DNA of 64,000 bases from Bradyrhizobium erythrophlei (GCF_900142985.1 NZ_LT670849.1:434001-498000), one strand, 5' to 3'; shown: positions 25,433 to 34,769, counted from the stretch's first letter. A program made the numbers and translations. Notes: generated from the sequence alone by a model not told the origin.

Positions 25433-26512
25433 CTACTCCACCATCTCCGCAACGGCCTTGCCGCAAGCTGTCGTGTCGGCATTGCCGCCGAGGTCGCGCG
25501 TGCGCAGCGTGCGTTCGCCGAGCGTACGCTCGATGGCCGTGACGATGGCGGCTGCCGCGTCCTTCTCGCCGAGATGCTCCAGCATCATTGCGCCCGACCA
25601 GATCATGCCGATCGGATTGGCGATGCCTTGCCCGGCGATATCAGGCGCCGAACCATGCACCGGCTCGAACACGGATGGGTAATCGCCCTCCGGATTGATG
25701 TTGCCCGACGGCGCAATGCCGATGGTGCCGGTGCAGGCCGGACCGAGATCGGAAAGAATATCGCCGAACAGGTTCGAGCCGACCACGACGTCGAACCAGT
25801 CCGGATGCAGGACGAAGTTCGCGGTCAGAATATCGATGTGATACTTGTCCCATTTCACCTTCGGATAGTTCCTGGCCATCGCCTCCACGCGCTCGTCCCA
25901 ATAGGGCATGGTGATCGAGATGCCGTTGGATTTCGTCGCCGAGGTCAGGTGCTTTTTCGGCCGGGAGGCTGCGAGTTCAAACGCAAACTTCAGGATGCGA
26001 TCGACGCCGGTGCGCGTCATCACCGTCTGCTGGGTGACGAATTCGCGGTCGGTGTCCGGGAACATCCGTCCGCCGACCGATGAATATTCGCCTTCGGTGT
26101 TTTCACGCACCACCCAGAAATCGATATCGCCCGGCTTGCGGCCCACGAGCGGCGACGGCACGCCCGGCATCAGCCGCACCGGGCGCAGGTTGGCGTATTG
26201 ATCGAACTCTCGCCGGAATTTGATGAGCGAGCCCCACAAGGAAATGTGATCGGGAATTTTCGCGGGCCAGCCGACCGCACCGAAATAGATCGCATCGTGC
26301 TTGCCGATCTTTTCTTTCCAGTCGTCCGGCATCATCTGGCCGTGCTTTTCGTAATAGTCGTAAGAGGCAAAATCGAAATGATCGAAATGCAGAGCCACGC
26401 CGTGCTTTTTCGCCGCCGCCTCGATGACGCGCAGCCCCTCCGGCACCACCTCCTTGCCGATCCCGTCGCCGGGAATGACCGCGATCCGGTATTGTTTCTT
26501 TGCGCCGCTCAT
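25433..26512 (-). CDS. Tartrate dehydrogenase / D-malate dehydrogenase (decarboxylating) family
   Basis: A 359-residue enzyme of the isocitrate/isopropylmalate dehydrogenase superfamily. IAVIPGDGIGKEV is the N-terminal motif, LRPVRLMPGVPSPL and VVRENTEGEYSSVGGR hold substrate-binding residues, and GSNLFGDILSDLGPACTGTIGIAPSGNINPEG carries the metal-binding Asp. PEGDYPSVFEPVHGSAPDIAGQGIANP is the NAD-binding end. The motif set fits TtuC/DmlA (tartrate or D-malate) rather than LeuB. ATG 26512 has AAGGA upstream; the frame opens further but without homology. It oxidises a 2-hydroxyacid with optional decarboxylation, consistent with the acid-catabolic surroundings. Confidence 0.87.
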   Translation of the reverse strand: MSGAKKQYRIAVIPGDGIGKEVVPEGLRVIEAAAKKHGVALHFDHFDFASYDYYEKHGQMMPDDWKEKIGKHDAIYFGAVGWPAKIPDHISLWGSLIKFRREFDQYANLRPVRLMPGVPSPLVGRKPGDIDFWVVRENTEGEYSSVGGRMFPDTDREFVTQQTVMTRTGVDRILKFAFELAASRPKKHLTSATKSNGISITMPYWDERVEAMARNYPKVKWDKYHIDILTANFVLHPDWFDVVVGSNLFGDILSDLGPACTGTIGIAPSGNINPEGDYPSVFEPVHGSAPDIAGQGIANPIGMIWSGAMMLEHLGEKDAAAAIVTAIERTLGERTLRTRDLGGNADTTACGKAVAEMVE

Positions 26513-26687
26513 CGGGAAATCCTTGACCTTCGTTGCCGGAACCAGTGCCGGTTTGATAATGAGAATTGCAATGGACCAAAGTTGGATGGGGTGCAACGGT
26601 GCAGTGCAATGTTGACCGTCTTACAAGAGGCGGCCTAAGGGAAAAGACCCCTCATTTCCTTTCAGCCCCTCATTTAGCGAGTATCCC

Positions 26688-27464
26688 ATGGATCTTCATC
26701 TGCGCGGCAAACGCGTCCTCATCACCGGCGCCTCGAAGGGCATTGGCGCGGCCGCGGCCGAAAGCTTTGCCGAAGAAGGCGCGCACCTGCTGCTGGCCGC
26801 CCGGAACGGCGAGCAACTCAAGGCGCTGGCGGATCGTCTGCGCTCGGCGCACCAGATCGATGCCGCGACCATTGTGACGGACCTGCGCAAGCCGGAAGAC
26901 ATTACGCGGCTGGTGAAAGAGGCCGCCGACATCGATATTCTCGTCAACAATGCCGGCGACATTCCTGGCGGCTCGATCGACAAGATCGATGAGCCGACCT
27001 GGCGTCACGCCTGGGAACTGAAGGTGTTCGGCTATATCAACATCACGCGCGCGATCTACGCCCAGATGAAGGCGCGTGGGCACGGCGTGATCGTCAACGA
27101 TATCGGCGTGGCCGGCGAGAAGTTCGACGCCAATTATATCTGCGGTTCGACCGGCAACGCCGCGATCATGTCGTTCACCCGCGCGCTCGGCAGCAAGAGC
27201 CTTGCTGACAATATTCGCGTGGTCGGGATCAATCCGGGCCCGGTCGGCACCGACCGCCACGTCACGCTGCTGAAAACCCGCGCCAAGAACCAGCTCGGCG
27301 ACGAAAATCGCTATAAGGAATTCCAGAAAGGTCTGCCGCTTGGCCGTCCCGCCCATCCGCGCGAGATCGGCGACCTGATGGCGTTTCTCGCCTCCGACCG
27401 CTCCGGTTATACCTCGGGCGTGATCTTCACCGTCGACGGCGGCATCGCGGCCGGTTGGGGTTAG
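26688..27464 (+). CDS. SDR-family oxidoreductase with atypical active site
   Basis: A 258-residue Rossmann protein. TGASKGIGAAAAESF (13-27) is the cofactor loop, LVNNAG (85-90) the structural motif and NPGPVGTDR the usual P-G segment. The catalytic region differs from classical SDRs: the Ser position reads VNDIG, a Tyr is at 150, and the residue aligned with the catalytic Lys is N157 in GSTGNAAIMSFTRALG. It may use a different mechanism or act on an unusual substrate. Upstream, CCCCTCATTT occurs twice 18 bases apart (26648 and 26666) ahead of the ATG. It is divergent from the tartrate-dehydrogenase-type gene. Confidence 0.82.
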   Translation: MDLHLRGKRVLITGASKGIGAAAAESFAEEGAHLLLAARNGEQLKALADRLRSAHQIDAATIVTDLRKPEDITRLVKEAADIDILVNNAGDIPGGSIDKIDEPTWRHAWELKVFGYINITRAIYAQMKARGHGVIVNDIGVAGEKFDANYICGSTGNAAIMSFTRALGSKSLADNIRVVGINPGPVGTDRHVTLLKTRAKNQLGDENRYKEFQKGLPLGRPAHPREIGDLMAFLASDRSGYTSGVIFTVDGGIAAGWG

Positions 27465-27465
27465 C

Positions 27466-27571
27466 TTTCCCGGACGCGGTGCAGCGTTCCATACGCTGCT
27501 CCGCAGAGCCGGGACCCATTGATCCCGGATCAGCAGCGCACCGTTGCACGCTGCGCAGCATCCGGGAAACG
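27466..27571. repeat. Dispersed palindromic repeat, family 1, copy 3
   Basis: About 106 bases between convergent genes. It starts TTTCCCGGACGCGGTGCAGCG and ends GCAGCATCCGGGAAAC; inside are GCCGGGACCCA and ATCCCGGATCAGCAGCGCA. This copy is the shortest and shares outer and inner arms with copies at 7794 and 16226. It almost touches both flanking stop codons. Confidence 0.75.
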
Positions 27572-27573
27572 CG

Positions 27574-28416
27574 TTAAATCTGCTCGATGACCTGGCGGAT
27601 CATGGTCGTGATCCGCCCGGCCGGCTTCGCCATTTCATCCATGATGGTGAAATGGTTGGCGCCGGGAATTTCTTCGTAAGTTACCGGCAGGCCGTGATGG
27701 GCGCGATAGCCGGCGAAATCGGCCGTCTGCTGGCGCAGCAGCGGCAGCTCTGCACCGCCAACCGTCAGCGCCATCGGCTTGACATCGTGCGTCAGCAGCA
27801 TGGGCGAGTTCCGTTTGGACATCGCCTCATCGAGGCCGAGCTTGACGTTGAGATAGGAGTGGCGGATCGGCTCGAGGTCGTAGATGCCGCTAATCGCGAC
27901 CCCGCCCTTGATGTGCCTGTTGAGCATCGCCATCGCCGTCAGGTGGCCACCCGCGGACCAGCCGGATGCAACCAACCGATTGGCGTCGGCGCCAAGCTCC
28001 GGCAAACGCCCGGCGAGATGGTCGATCCCGGCGTGGATTTCCGCGACGATCTGCTCCAGCGTGGCGTCGGGCGCGAGCGTATAGCCGATCAGCGCGACGT
28101 TGATGCCATGCGCCATCGGACCTGAGGCAAAGGTCGTAAAGGCATCCTTCGACCGCATCTGCCAGTAGCCGCCATGAATGAATAGCAGTGTCGGCGCGTT
28201 CGGCGCCGCCTTCAGGAAATCGATCCGGTTGCGCTCGCGGGGACCATACGAAAGGTTGAGGTGCGCGCTGTGCCGCGCTCGCATTTCCGCCGAAAGCTTT
28301 TCCCAGCCCTCGACCATGTTCCCGCTGCCGGCGACCGCGCCACCATTGTTGAGCCCGCGGTCGAGCGCCTCCTGGCTCAGGCTGCGCCAGTCAAGCGCGT
28401 CAAATGGCGTGGTCAT
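27574..28416 (-). CDS. Alpha/beta hydrolase (kynurenine-formamidase / esterase-like)
   Basis: A 280-residue hydrolase. LLFIHGGYWQMRSKD is the oxyanion motif (HGGYW), ASGWSAGGHLTAM the nucleophile elbow with catalytic Ser, and PGANHFTIMD carries the catalytic His. The HGGYW plus GWSAGGH combination is typical of the kynurenine formamidase-like esterase group. Substrate unknown. It is divergent from an amidase gene (93-base gap), so a joint role in amide or ester breakdown is plausible. A good ribosome site (GGAGG) precedes the ATG. Confidence 0.83.
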   Translation of the reverse strand: MTTPFDALDWRSLSQEALDRGLNNGGAVAGSGNMVEGWEKLSAEMRARHSAHLNLSYGPRERNRIDFLKAAPNAPTLLFIHGGYWQMRSKDAFTTFASGPMAHGINVALIGYTLAPDATLEQIVAEIHAGIDHLAGRLPELGADANRLVASGWSAGGHLTAMAMLNRHIKGGVAISGIYDLEPIRHSYLNVKLGLDEAMSKRNSPMLLTHDVKPMALTVGGAELPLLRQQTADFAGYRAHHGLPVTYEEIPGANHFTIMDEMAKPAGRITTMIRQVIEQI

Positions 28417-28509
28417 ATCCTGCCTCCGGCAATCTGCTTATGTTTCCGCCTTGTCGTAAGGTGTTTTACAGGGTTAGACAATCGCCTATCGAAAAAGAGG
28501 AAAACTCGA

Positions 28510-29937
28510 ATGCCATCGGATCAGGCACTTCTAAGGTCAACGGCATGCGCCATCGTCGACCGGCTCAATTCCGGAGAGGTCACGCCGCTGGACCTGCTCG
28601 ACGCGCTGGAGCGCCGCATCGCCGAGGTCGACGGCAAGACCAATGCGCTGCCGATCCTTTGCTTCGATCGGGCACGAGCGAGTGCCAAAGCGCTGATGCA
28701 AAAACCACCGGGCGAACGTGGCCTGCTCGCTGGACTTCCGGTCCCGATCAAGGACCTCACCGACGTCGCGGGCGTGAAGACTACGCAAGGGTCGCCGATC
28801 TTCAAGGATACGATCGCCAAGCAATCGGACATCGTCGTTGAACTGCTCGAGAGCAACGGCGCCGTCGTTTACGCGAAATCCAACACGCCGGAATTCGGCG
28901 CCGGCGCCCATACCTTCAACGAAGTATTCGGCGCGACGCGCAACCCCTGGGACCCGTCGCGTTCCGCTTCGGGGTCCTCCGGCGGCTCGGCAGTGGCGCT
29001 CGCGACCGGCACGGCATGGCTTGCCCATGGCACGGATATGGGCGGCTCGCTACGCAACCCCGCAAGCTTTTGCGGCGTCGTCGGCCTGCGCCCCAGCATC
29101 GGCCGCGTGCCGCACAGCCCCGCCTTCAAGATCGACCGCAACCTGACGGTTCACGGGCCGATGGCACGCAATGTCGAGGACATCGCGCTGATGTTGGACG
29201 CGATGAGCGGCGAGCATCCCGCCGACCCGCTATCCCTGCCCCGCCTGCCGGCGTCGTTTTTGTCCGCCGCGCGTTCCGGCAAGAAACCGAAGCGCGTCGC
29301 GTATTCGCCCGATTTCGGCATCACGCCGGTCGATCCCGAGGTCGCCGCGATCACCCGCAAGGCAGCCTCTCGTTTCGCCGAGGCCGGTGTGATTGTCGAG
29401 GAGGCCCATCCCGATCTGCGCGAGGCCCATGAATGCTTCCATGTACTGCGCGCCTTCGATTTTGCGATCACCAAGGCCGAGCTGTTGCGCACCAAACGCG
29501 AATATCTCAAGCCGGAGGTGATCTGGAACATCGAGGAGGGCCTGAAGCTTTCCGTCGAAAAGCTTGAACGCGCGGAAGCCCAGCGTATCGCGCTTGCCAT
29601 GCGCACGCTCGAATTCTTCAAGACCTACGACCTGCTTCTGTCGCCGGCCACGATCGTCGCACCGTTTCCGATCGAGAATCGCTATGTCGCCGAATGCGCC
29701 GGCAAAAAGTTCGACAATTACGTCGAGTGGCTCGGCATCGTGTACGCGATCACGCTCGCCTGCTGTCCGGCGCTGTCGTTGCCGTGTGGATTTACCGCTT
29801 CGGGATTGCCGGTCGGATTGCAAATGGTCGCCGCACCGCGCGGCGAAGCGCCATTGCTCGCCGGCGCTAGGATACTGGAGGATATTCTGGGGGTCCGCGA
29901 TACCACGCCGATCGATCCCAGACCCGCACCGCAATAA
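28510..29937 (+). CDS. Amidase signature family enzyme
   Basis: A 475-residue amidase. The Ser-cisSer-Lys triad is visible: K81 in VPIKDLTDV, the cis-Ser in SGSSGGSAVAL (154-164) and the nucleophile S180 in GTDMGGSLRNP. Length is normal for the family. The frame is open upstream to 28261, but that part overlaps the divergent hydrolase gene; ATG 28510 follows AGAGGA and starts the conserved N-terminal helix. It hydrolyses an amide to acid and ammonia; the substrate is not apparent. The closest named relatives would be aliphatic/aryl amidases. Confidence 0.88.
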   Translation: MPSDQALLRSTACAIVDRLNSGEVTPLDLLDALERRIAEVDGKTNALPILCFDRARASAKALMQKPPGERGLLAGLPVPIKDLTDVAGVKTTQGSPIFKDTIAKQSDIVVELLESNGAVVYAKSNTPEFGAGAHTFNEVFGATRNPWDPSRSASGSSGGSAVALATGTAWLAHGTDMGGSLRNPASFCGVVGLRPSIGRVPHSPAFKIDRNLTVHGPMARNVEDIALMLDAMSGEHPADPLSLPRLPASFLSAARSGKKPKRVAYSPDFGITPVDPEVAAITRKAASRFAEAGVIVEEAHPDLREAHECFHVLRAFDFAITKAELLRTKREYLKPEVIWNIEEGLKLSVEKLERAEAQRIALAMRTLEFFKTYDLLLSPATIVAPFPIENRYVAECAGKKFDNYVEWLGIVYAITLACCPALSLPCGFTASGLPVGLQMVAAPRGEAPLLAGARILEDILGVRDTTPIDPRPAPQ

Positions 29938-30091
29938 TCCATGGCGCGCGGAACCATTCCAGGAAGCCTGAATGCGGACTTCTGGACCGCCACACTAGCG
30001 AACGTCGCGTCCGCCGCTATAATCCATATCAAGAAATAACGAGTTCGCCGATTGCAAACGCAACGGCGCAGACCTTCCGGGGGGAGCAAAC

Positions 30092-31417
30092 GTGACCGAG
30101 CAAGCTGCAACTGCGAACGCAGACGACCATCTCGATATTCATGACGTCGAACGTCGGGTAAAGGCGATCTTCATCGGTTCCGTCGGCAATCTCGTCGAGT
30201 GGTATGACTTCTACGCCTATACCGCGTTCGCTTTGTATTTCGCGCCGGCGTTCTTCCCGAACAGCGATCCCGTGGTGCAGCAGCTCAACGCCGCCGTGCT
30301 GTTTGCCGCAACCTTCCTGGTTCGCCCGCTCGGCGGCTGGCTGTTTGGTTATCTCGCCGACCATCATGGCCGCAGGTTGTCGCTGACGCTGTCGGTCGTC
30401 TGCATGTGCTTCGGATCGCTGATCATCGCGGTGACGCCGACCTACGCTTCGATCGGTTTGGCGGCGCCTGCGATCCTGGCGCTGGCGCGCGTGATCGAAG
30501 GATTGAGCCTTGGTGGCGAATACGGCGCCAGCGCCACCTATCTCAGCGAGGTTGCCGACGCCAAGCACCGCGGATTTTACTCGAGCTTCCAGTATGTCAC
30601 GCTGATCGGCGGACAGTTGACGGCGATCATAGTGCTTCTGCTGTTGCAGAAGGTGTTCCTTACCGCCGACGAGTTGAAGGCCTGGGGCTGGCGGATTCCG
30701 TTCGTGATCGGCGCGATGCTCGCGATCGTCGCCGCGGTCATGCGCCGCAACCTGCAAGAGACCGAGGCGTTCGAGGAAGCCAAGAAGGTCGTGAAGCCGA
30801 CCGGTTCGATCCTTGGCCTGTTGCAATATCCCCGCGAGCTTCTGCTCGTGGTCGGACTGACGGCCGGCGGCACGGCGGCCTTCTACACCTTCACGACCTA
30901 CATGCAGACGTTCGTAAGGCAGTCGGTCGGCCTCACCGAAGACCAGACCACGACCGTGATCTTCGGCTCGTTGATCTTTGCGACCATCCTGCAACCGATC
31001 TACGGCGCGATCTCGGACCGGGTCGGCCGCAAGCCGGTTCTGGTGTTTTTCGGCATCGTCGGCACGCTCGCCACCGTGCCGATCCTGACCGAACTGAAGG
31101 GCAGCAAATCGCCGTGGATGGCATTCCTCCTGATCTGCGGCGCCTGGATCTTCACGGCGGGCTATACGTCGATCAACGCTGTCGTGAAGGCCGAGCTGTT
31201 TCCAACCAAGATTCGCGCGCTCGGCGTCGGCCTGCCCTATTCGATCACGGTCTCGATCTTCGGCGGCACCGCGCCGGCCGTCGCACTCTACTTCAAGACG
31301 GTGGGCCATGAGGAATGGTTCTACTATTATCTCTCCGGCATCATCTTCCTGTCGCTGATCATTTACTCGACCATGCGAGACACCAAGCATGAATCGGCGA
31401 TGCATCGCCACGAATAG
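30092..31417 (+). CDS. MFS transporter, metabolite:H+ symporter type
   Basis: A 441-residue transporter with twelve predicted helices. GNLVEWYDFYAYTAFALYF in TM1, the loop DHHGRRLSLTLS after TM2, and GEYGASATYLSE in the TM4-5 region mark the metabolite:H+ symporter family, whose members (KgtP, ProP, ShiA) carry dicarboxylates, betaine or aromatic acids. GRKPVLVFFG is the second-half repeat of the signature loop. Start is GTG at 30092 after GGGGGGAGC. It stands alone; a strong palindrome follows 14 bases after its stop. The upstream gap 29938-30091 shows no further feature. Confidence 0.88.
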   Translation: MTEQAATANADDHLDIHDVERRVKAIFIGSVGNLVEWYDFYAYTAFALYFAPAFFPNSDPVVQQLNAAVLFAATFLVRPLGGWLFGYLADHHGRRLSLTLSVVCMCFGSLIIAVTPTYASIGLAAPAILALARVIEGLSLGGEYGASATYLSEVADAKHRGFYSSFQYVTLIGGQLTAIIVLLLLQKVFLTADELKAWGWRIPFVIGAMLAIVAAVMRRNLQETEAFEEAKKVVKPTGSILGLLQYPRELLLVVGLTAGGTAAFYTFTTYMQTFVRQSVGLTEDQTTTVIFGSLIFATILQPIYGAISDRVGRKPVLVFFGIVGTLATVPILTELKGSKSPWMAFLLICGAWIFTAGYTSINAVVKAELFPTKIRALGVGLPYSITVSIFGGTAPAVALYFKTVGHEEWFYYYLSGIIFLSLIIYSTMRDTKHESAMHRHE

Positions 31418-31430
31418 AACCGCTCTCGGA

Positions 31431-31457
31431 AGCCTCACCTCTTAAAGAGGTGAGGCT
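31431..31457. terminator. Palindromic hairpin after the MFS gene
   Basis: AGCCTCACCTCTT and AAGAGGTGAGGCT (13 bp) pair around a single base, so the effective loop is a few unpaired A/T bases. It lies between the MFS stop and the start of the hydrolase-OsmC fusion (ATG 31478). No T-run follows, so it may stabilise or attenuate rather than end the transcript. Confidence 0.55.
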
Positions 31458-31477
31458 GCGCAAATACGGAGACGCTC

Positions 31478-32692
31478 ATGCCAACCGAACGCTTTCAATT
31501 CCCGGGTTCGGGGGGCCAACTAGCCGCCGCGCTGGATACCCCGGAGGGGCCAATCCATGCCTATGCGTTGTTTGCGCATTGCTTCACCTGCGGCAAGGAC
31601 GTGCTGGCGGCCAAGCGGATCGCGGTTGCGCTCGCCGCCAAGAACATCGCCGTGCTGCGCTTCGACTTCACGGGTCTCGGCTCGAGCGAAGGCGATTTCG
31701 CCAATTCGACGTTCTCTTCCAATGTCGCCGATCTCGTGCGCGCCGCCGACCACTTGCGCAAAGTCCACAAAGCGCCCGCACTTCTGATCGGCCACAGTCT
31801 CGGCGGCGCTGCGATCCTGGCCGCTGCTGGCCAGATTCCGGAGGCCACGGCGGTCGTGACCATCGGTGCGCCGTCCGATCCGACCCATGTCACCGGCCAG
31901 TTTGCCGATTCAATCGATAAAATCCGTAAAGAAGGCCAGGCCGAAGTATCACTCGCCGGCCGGCCCTTCACCATCAAGCGCGAATTCCTCGACGACGTCG
32001 CCGAGCACAGCCTGATGGAACACATCACAAAGCTGCACAAAGCATTGCTCGTGATGCACGCGCCGACCGATGACACCGTCGGCATTGACAATGCGACCCG
32101 CATTTTTGTCACGGCCAGGCACCCCAAGAGCTTCGTCTCGCTTTCGGGTGCGGATCACCTGCTGAGCGACCGGCGCGACGCCGCCTACGTCGCCGATGTC
32201 ATCTCCGCCTGGGCGTCGCGCTATCTCGATGCCAGGACGGCGGACGACAAGGCGAGCGAAGCGCCACGCGAGGTCGTGGTACGCGAAACCCGCAATGGTA
32301 AATTCCAGCAAATGGTTTCCGTCGGCCCGCATCAACTGCTCGCCGACGAGCCGGTCGCCGCCGGAGGCGACGATACCGGGCTTGCCCCCTACGATTTACT
32401 GCTGGCGGGTCTGGGCGCCTGCACGTCGATGACGATGCGGCTTTATGCGGATCGCAAGGCGCTGCCGCTGGAACGAACAACGGTCACGCTCAGGCACAAC
32501 AAGATTCACGCCGAAGACTGCGCCGAGTGCGAAACCAAGGCCGGCATGCTCGACCAGATCGAGCGGGTGATCACCATGGAAGGCGCGCTGGACGCCGAGC
32601 AGCGCAAGAGACTGCTGGAGATCGCCGACAAGTGCCCGGTGCACCGTACCTTGACGTCGGAAGTGCGGATCCTCACCAGCGCGACGGATTAG
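31478..32692 (+). CDS. Alpha/beta hydrolase fused to an OsmC-family peroxiredoxin domain
   Basis: A 404-residue two-domain protein. Residues 1-250 are an alpha/beta hydrolase with nucleophile S107 in LIGHSLGGAAIL. Residues 265-404 are an OsmC/Ohr-type domain with the two redox Cys, C315 in GLGACTSMTM and C386 in ADKCPVHRTL. OsmC proteins reduce organic peroxides with these Cys; the hydrolase may release or process the ester-linked substrate. The fusion is a recurrent architecture in proteobacteria. Two further Cys (C348 and C351, in EDCAEC) lie between. The last four bases overlap the stop of the convergent YeeE/YedE gene. Confidence 0.87.
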   Translation: MPTERFQFPGSGGQLAAALDTPEGPIHAYALFAHCFTCGKDVLAAKRIAVALAAKNIAVLRFDFTGLGSSEGDFANSTFSSNVADLVRAADHLRKVHKAPALLIGHSLGGAAILAAAGQIPEATAVVTIGAPSDPTHVTGQFADSIDKIRKEGQAEVSLAGRPFTIKREFLDDVAEHSLMEHITKLHKALLVMHAPTDDTVGIDNATRIFVTARHPKSFVSLSGADHLLSDRRDAAYVADVISAWASRYLDARTADDKASEAPREVVVRETRNGKFQQMVSVGPHQLLADEPVAAGGDDTGLAPYDLLLAGLGACTSMTMRLYADRKALPLERTTVTLRHNKIHAEDCAECETKAGMLDQIERVITMEGALDAEQRKRLLEIADKCPVHRTLTSEVRILTSATD

Positions 32693-33753
32693 CGCGGGGC
32701 ACCTGAGGCTTCCAGTGGTTGAACGCGAAGCGCGCCACGCAGGCCGGCGGCTGTGCCCAGCAGGATGCCTGCTACCGCGACGAACGAAGAGAGCGCCAGC
32801 GTCGAAATCCCCGTCAGCCCCTGCCCGATCGAACAACCCAGCGCCATCGCGCCGCCCGATCCCATCAACGCGGCGCCGATGATCGAGCGAAGCATGTGCT
32901 GCGGCGACGTATAGCCTTCGAGGCGAAAGCGCCGTGTCACAAGCGCCGTCAGCAGGCTGCCGGCGAATACGCCAAACACCATCGCGATGCCGAAGTTGAG
33001 CGTCAGCCCGGTCGACAGCATCACATATTGCACGGCGTCGACGACCGGCGCGATGAAGGTGAGCGAAGTGACGGCCGCGGGGTTGAACTCGTCCGCGCCG
33101 AGATAACCGGTTGCAAACCAGCCCGCGGTTACCAGGAGGCCGACCGCAATCCCCGCGGCGACCTGCCCGCTTGCGCGCCGGAACGGCGCATGCGCAAAGG
33201 CGAAGACGATCAAGGCCGCCGAAATCACCAAAGCAACCGTGATCCGCGCCGAAGGCCCGCCGCCGGCCATCAGCAACTCCGGCAGCGTCAGGTGGGCCGG
33301 CTTGGTCGTCGTCGCCTGCAACAGTGCGATCCGCGCGGGCGCCATCAATCCGCGCAATGTCATTTGCGCTGTCATGCCAAGCACGATGACGACGACAAAC
33401 GAGCGCAGGTTACCGCGGCCGAGCAGCACCAGCGCGCGTGAGCCGCAGCCGTTTGCGAGCACCATGCCGTAACCGAACAACAGGCCGCCGCCGAACATCA
33501 GCGGAATAGAGAACGACGGCTGGAGATAGACCGATTTGGAAAGATCGACGGCGCCGTATCCCGCGAGCGACTGCGTCGCGATGACCGCAACCGCAAGCGC
33601 AAGCGCAAAGGTCCGGATCAGACGGCTGTCGCCTTCCGCCCACCAGCCGCGCAGGCTGCTCAACAGGCAAAAGCCGCTCAGGAGCCCGACAGCGCCATAA
33701 GCAAGCCCGATCAACAGGCCTGCGCCAACGACGATGTTGAAGTCCGGCGGCAT
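32689..33753 (-). CDS. YeeE/YedE family membrane protein (thiosulfate/sulfur transport type)
   Basis: A 354-residue inner-membrane protein with about nine to ten helices. It has the conserved Cys-containing motifs LSGFCL (C29), LANGCGSR (C103) and ALGCSIGQG (C307), matching the Cys-based relay described for thiosulfate carriers of this family (TsuA/YeeE). Substrate is inferred. It converges on the hydrolase-OsmC fusion with overlapping stops. Eight bases separate its ATG from the next minus-strand gene upstream, so it is probably cotranscribed with the MDR-type reductase. Confidence 0.84.
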   Translation of the reverse strand: MPPDFNIVVGAGLLIGLAYGAVGLLSGFCLLSSLRGWWAEGDSRLIRTFALALAVAVIATQSLAGYGAVDLSKSVYLQPSFSIPLMFGGGLLFGYGMVLANGCGSRALVLLGRGNLRSFVVVIVLGMTAQMTLRGLMAPARIALLQATTTKPAHLTLPELLMAGGGPSARITVALVISAALIVFAFAHAPFRRASGQVAAGIAVGLLVTAGWFATGYLGADEFNPAAVTSLTFIAPVVDAVQYVMLSTGLTLNFGIAMVFGVFAGSLLTALVTRRFRLEGYTSPQHMLRSIIGAALMGSGGAMALGCSIGQGLTGISTLALSSFVAVAGILLGTAAGLRGALRVQPLEASGAPR

Positions 33754-33761
33754 CTTATCGG

Positions 33762-34769
33762 TTATGGCCGCAGAATGATTCGGTCACGCGACGAACCTGC
33801 AACCGCGAGAAACGCTGCCTTCGCGTCTTCGAGCGGGTAGATCGCCGCCGGCTTGATCGGAAACGGCTTAAGATGTTCGCTGAGAAAGCCCGGCACCAAT
33901 TCGCGAAGCACGGCTCCCGTCGGGATGGACGGCAGTCCGAGCGAATCTATGCCGAAATAGGAGTGCTGGCCGCGATAGAACTCGAGAATATTGAACTGCA
34001 CGATGCGGTCGATGGCGGAGATCAGGATCTGCCGCCCGCGCAGCGCCAGCAATTTGTGCGCGGCCTGGAAATAGGGATCGCCGACCGTGTTGAACACGAT
34101 GTTGGCGCCCTTGCCGTTCGTCAGTTCGCGTACGCGCGCCACCACGTCGGTCGTCGAGGAGTCGATCATCTCGACGGGCCCGTTGGTATGGCCGCCATAC
34201 GCTTCGTGCTTGCGTGCTACGCCAATCACGCGCGCGCCGCGCCACGTCGCGATCTGCACCGCGGCCTGGCCGACCTTGCCGGTCACACCGAAGATAACCA
34301 CAGTCTCCTGGCGCTCCGGCATCCCGGCGCGGCGAAAGCCTTCGATCGCCGTCACGAACGGCACGCCGATCCCGGCGGTTTCGGCCCATGACAGGTTCTT
34401 TGGCTTTTCCACCACCGCATCGGCCTCGACGGCAAGATGCGAGGCATGGGTGCCGTCCCGGCGAATGCCGAGATCGCCGGAGGAGCCGAACACTTCACGG
34501 CCGATCATGCTGGACGGCCCCTCGATCACGACGCCGGCATAGTCGCGGCCCGAGGTTCGCGGGAACACCGCGTACGGCATCAGTCCGGTCGCCGCCTTGA
34601 TGTCGGAGGGATTGACGGCGGCGGCCTTGATCTCGATCAGCACCTCTCCGTCACCGCGCGACAGCAGTTGCCGCTCGACGGCCGGGGCCACCTCGGCCGA
34701 CGTCGCGACCTTGGCATTCAGCCGGACGCACCGCGCTTCGACGGCGCTTTTCTTGTTCTCTGACAGCAT
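33762..34769 (-). CDS. Zinc-independent MDR oxidoreductase (quinone-reductase-like)
   Basis: A 335-residue medium-chain reductase. EIKAAAVNPSDIKAATG and PRTSGRDYAGVV are the GroES-like N-terminal part. VVIFGVTGKVGQAAVQIA is the NADPH Rossmann segment and NIVFNTVGDPYF follows. No Cys/His zinc ligands are seen, so it belongs with quinone oxidoreductases and enoyl reductases. The ATG at 34769 (after GGAAG) was chosen over a GTG at 34799. It lies upstream of the YeeE/YedE gene with an 8-base gap. Substrate unknown. Confidence 0.82.
   Translation of the reverse strand: MLSENKKSAVEARCVRLNAKVATSAEVAPAVERQLLSRGDGEVLIEIKAAAVNPSDIKAATGLMPYAVFPRTSGRDYAGVVIEGPSSMIGREVFGSSGDLGIRRDGTHASHLAVEADAVVEKPKNLSWAETAGIGVPFVTAIEGFRRAGMPERQETVVIFGVTGKVGQAAVQIATWRGARVIGVARKHEAYGGHTNGPVEMIDSSTTDVVARVRELTNGKGANIVFNTVGDPYFQAAHKLLALRGRQILISAIDRIVQFNILEFYRGQHSYFGIDSLGLPSIPTGAVLRELVPGFLSEHLKPFPIKPAAIYPLEDAKAAFLAVAGSSRDRIILRP

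Noticed and set aside
28261..28509. Upstream extension of the amidase
   Set aside because: The added residues are antisense to the divergent hydrolase start and lack homology; ATG 28510 has a ribosome site.
29938..30091. CACTAG near 29993 as another bulged palindrome
   Set aside because: No complementary arm is present within 100 bases on either side.
30029..31438. Minus-strand open frame of 469 codons
   Set aside because: Antisense of the MFS transporter; composition (Asp/Arg/Gln/His) is that of a shadow frame.
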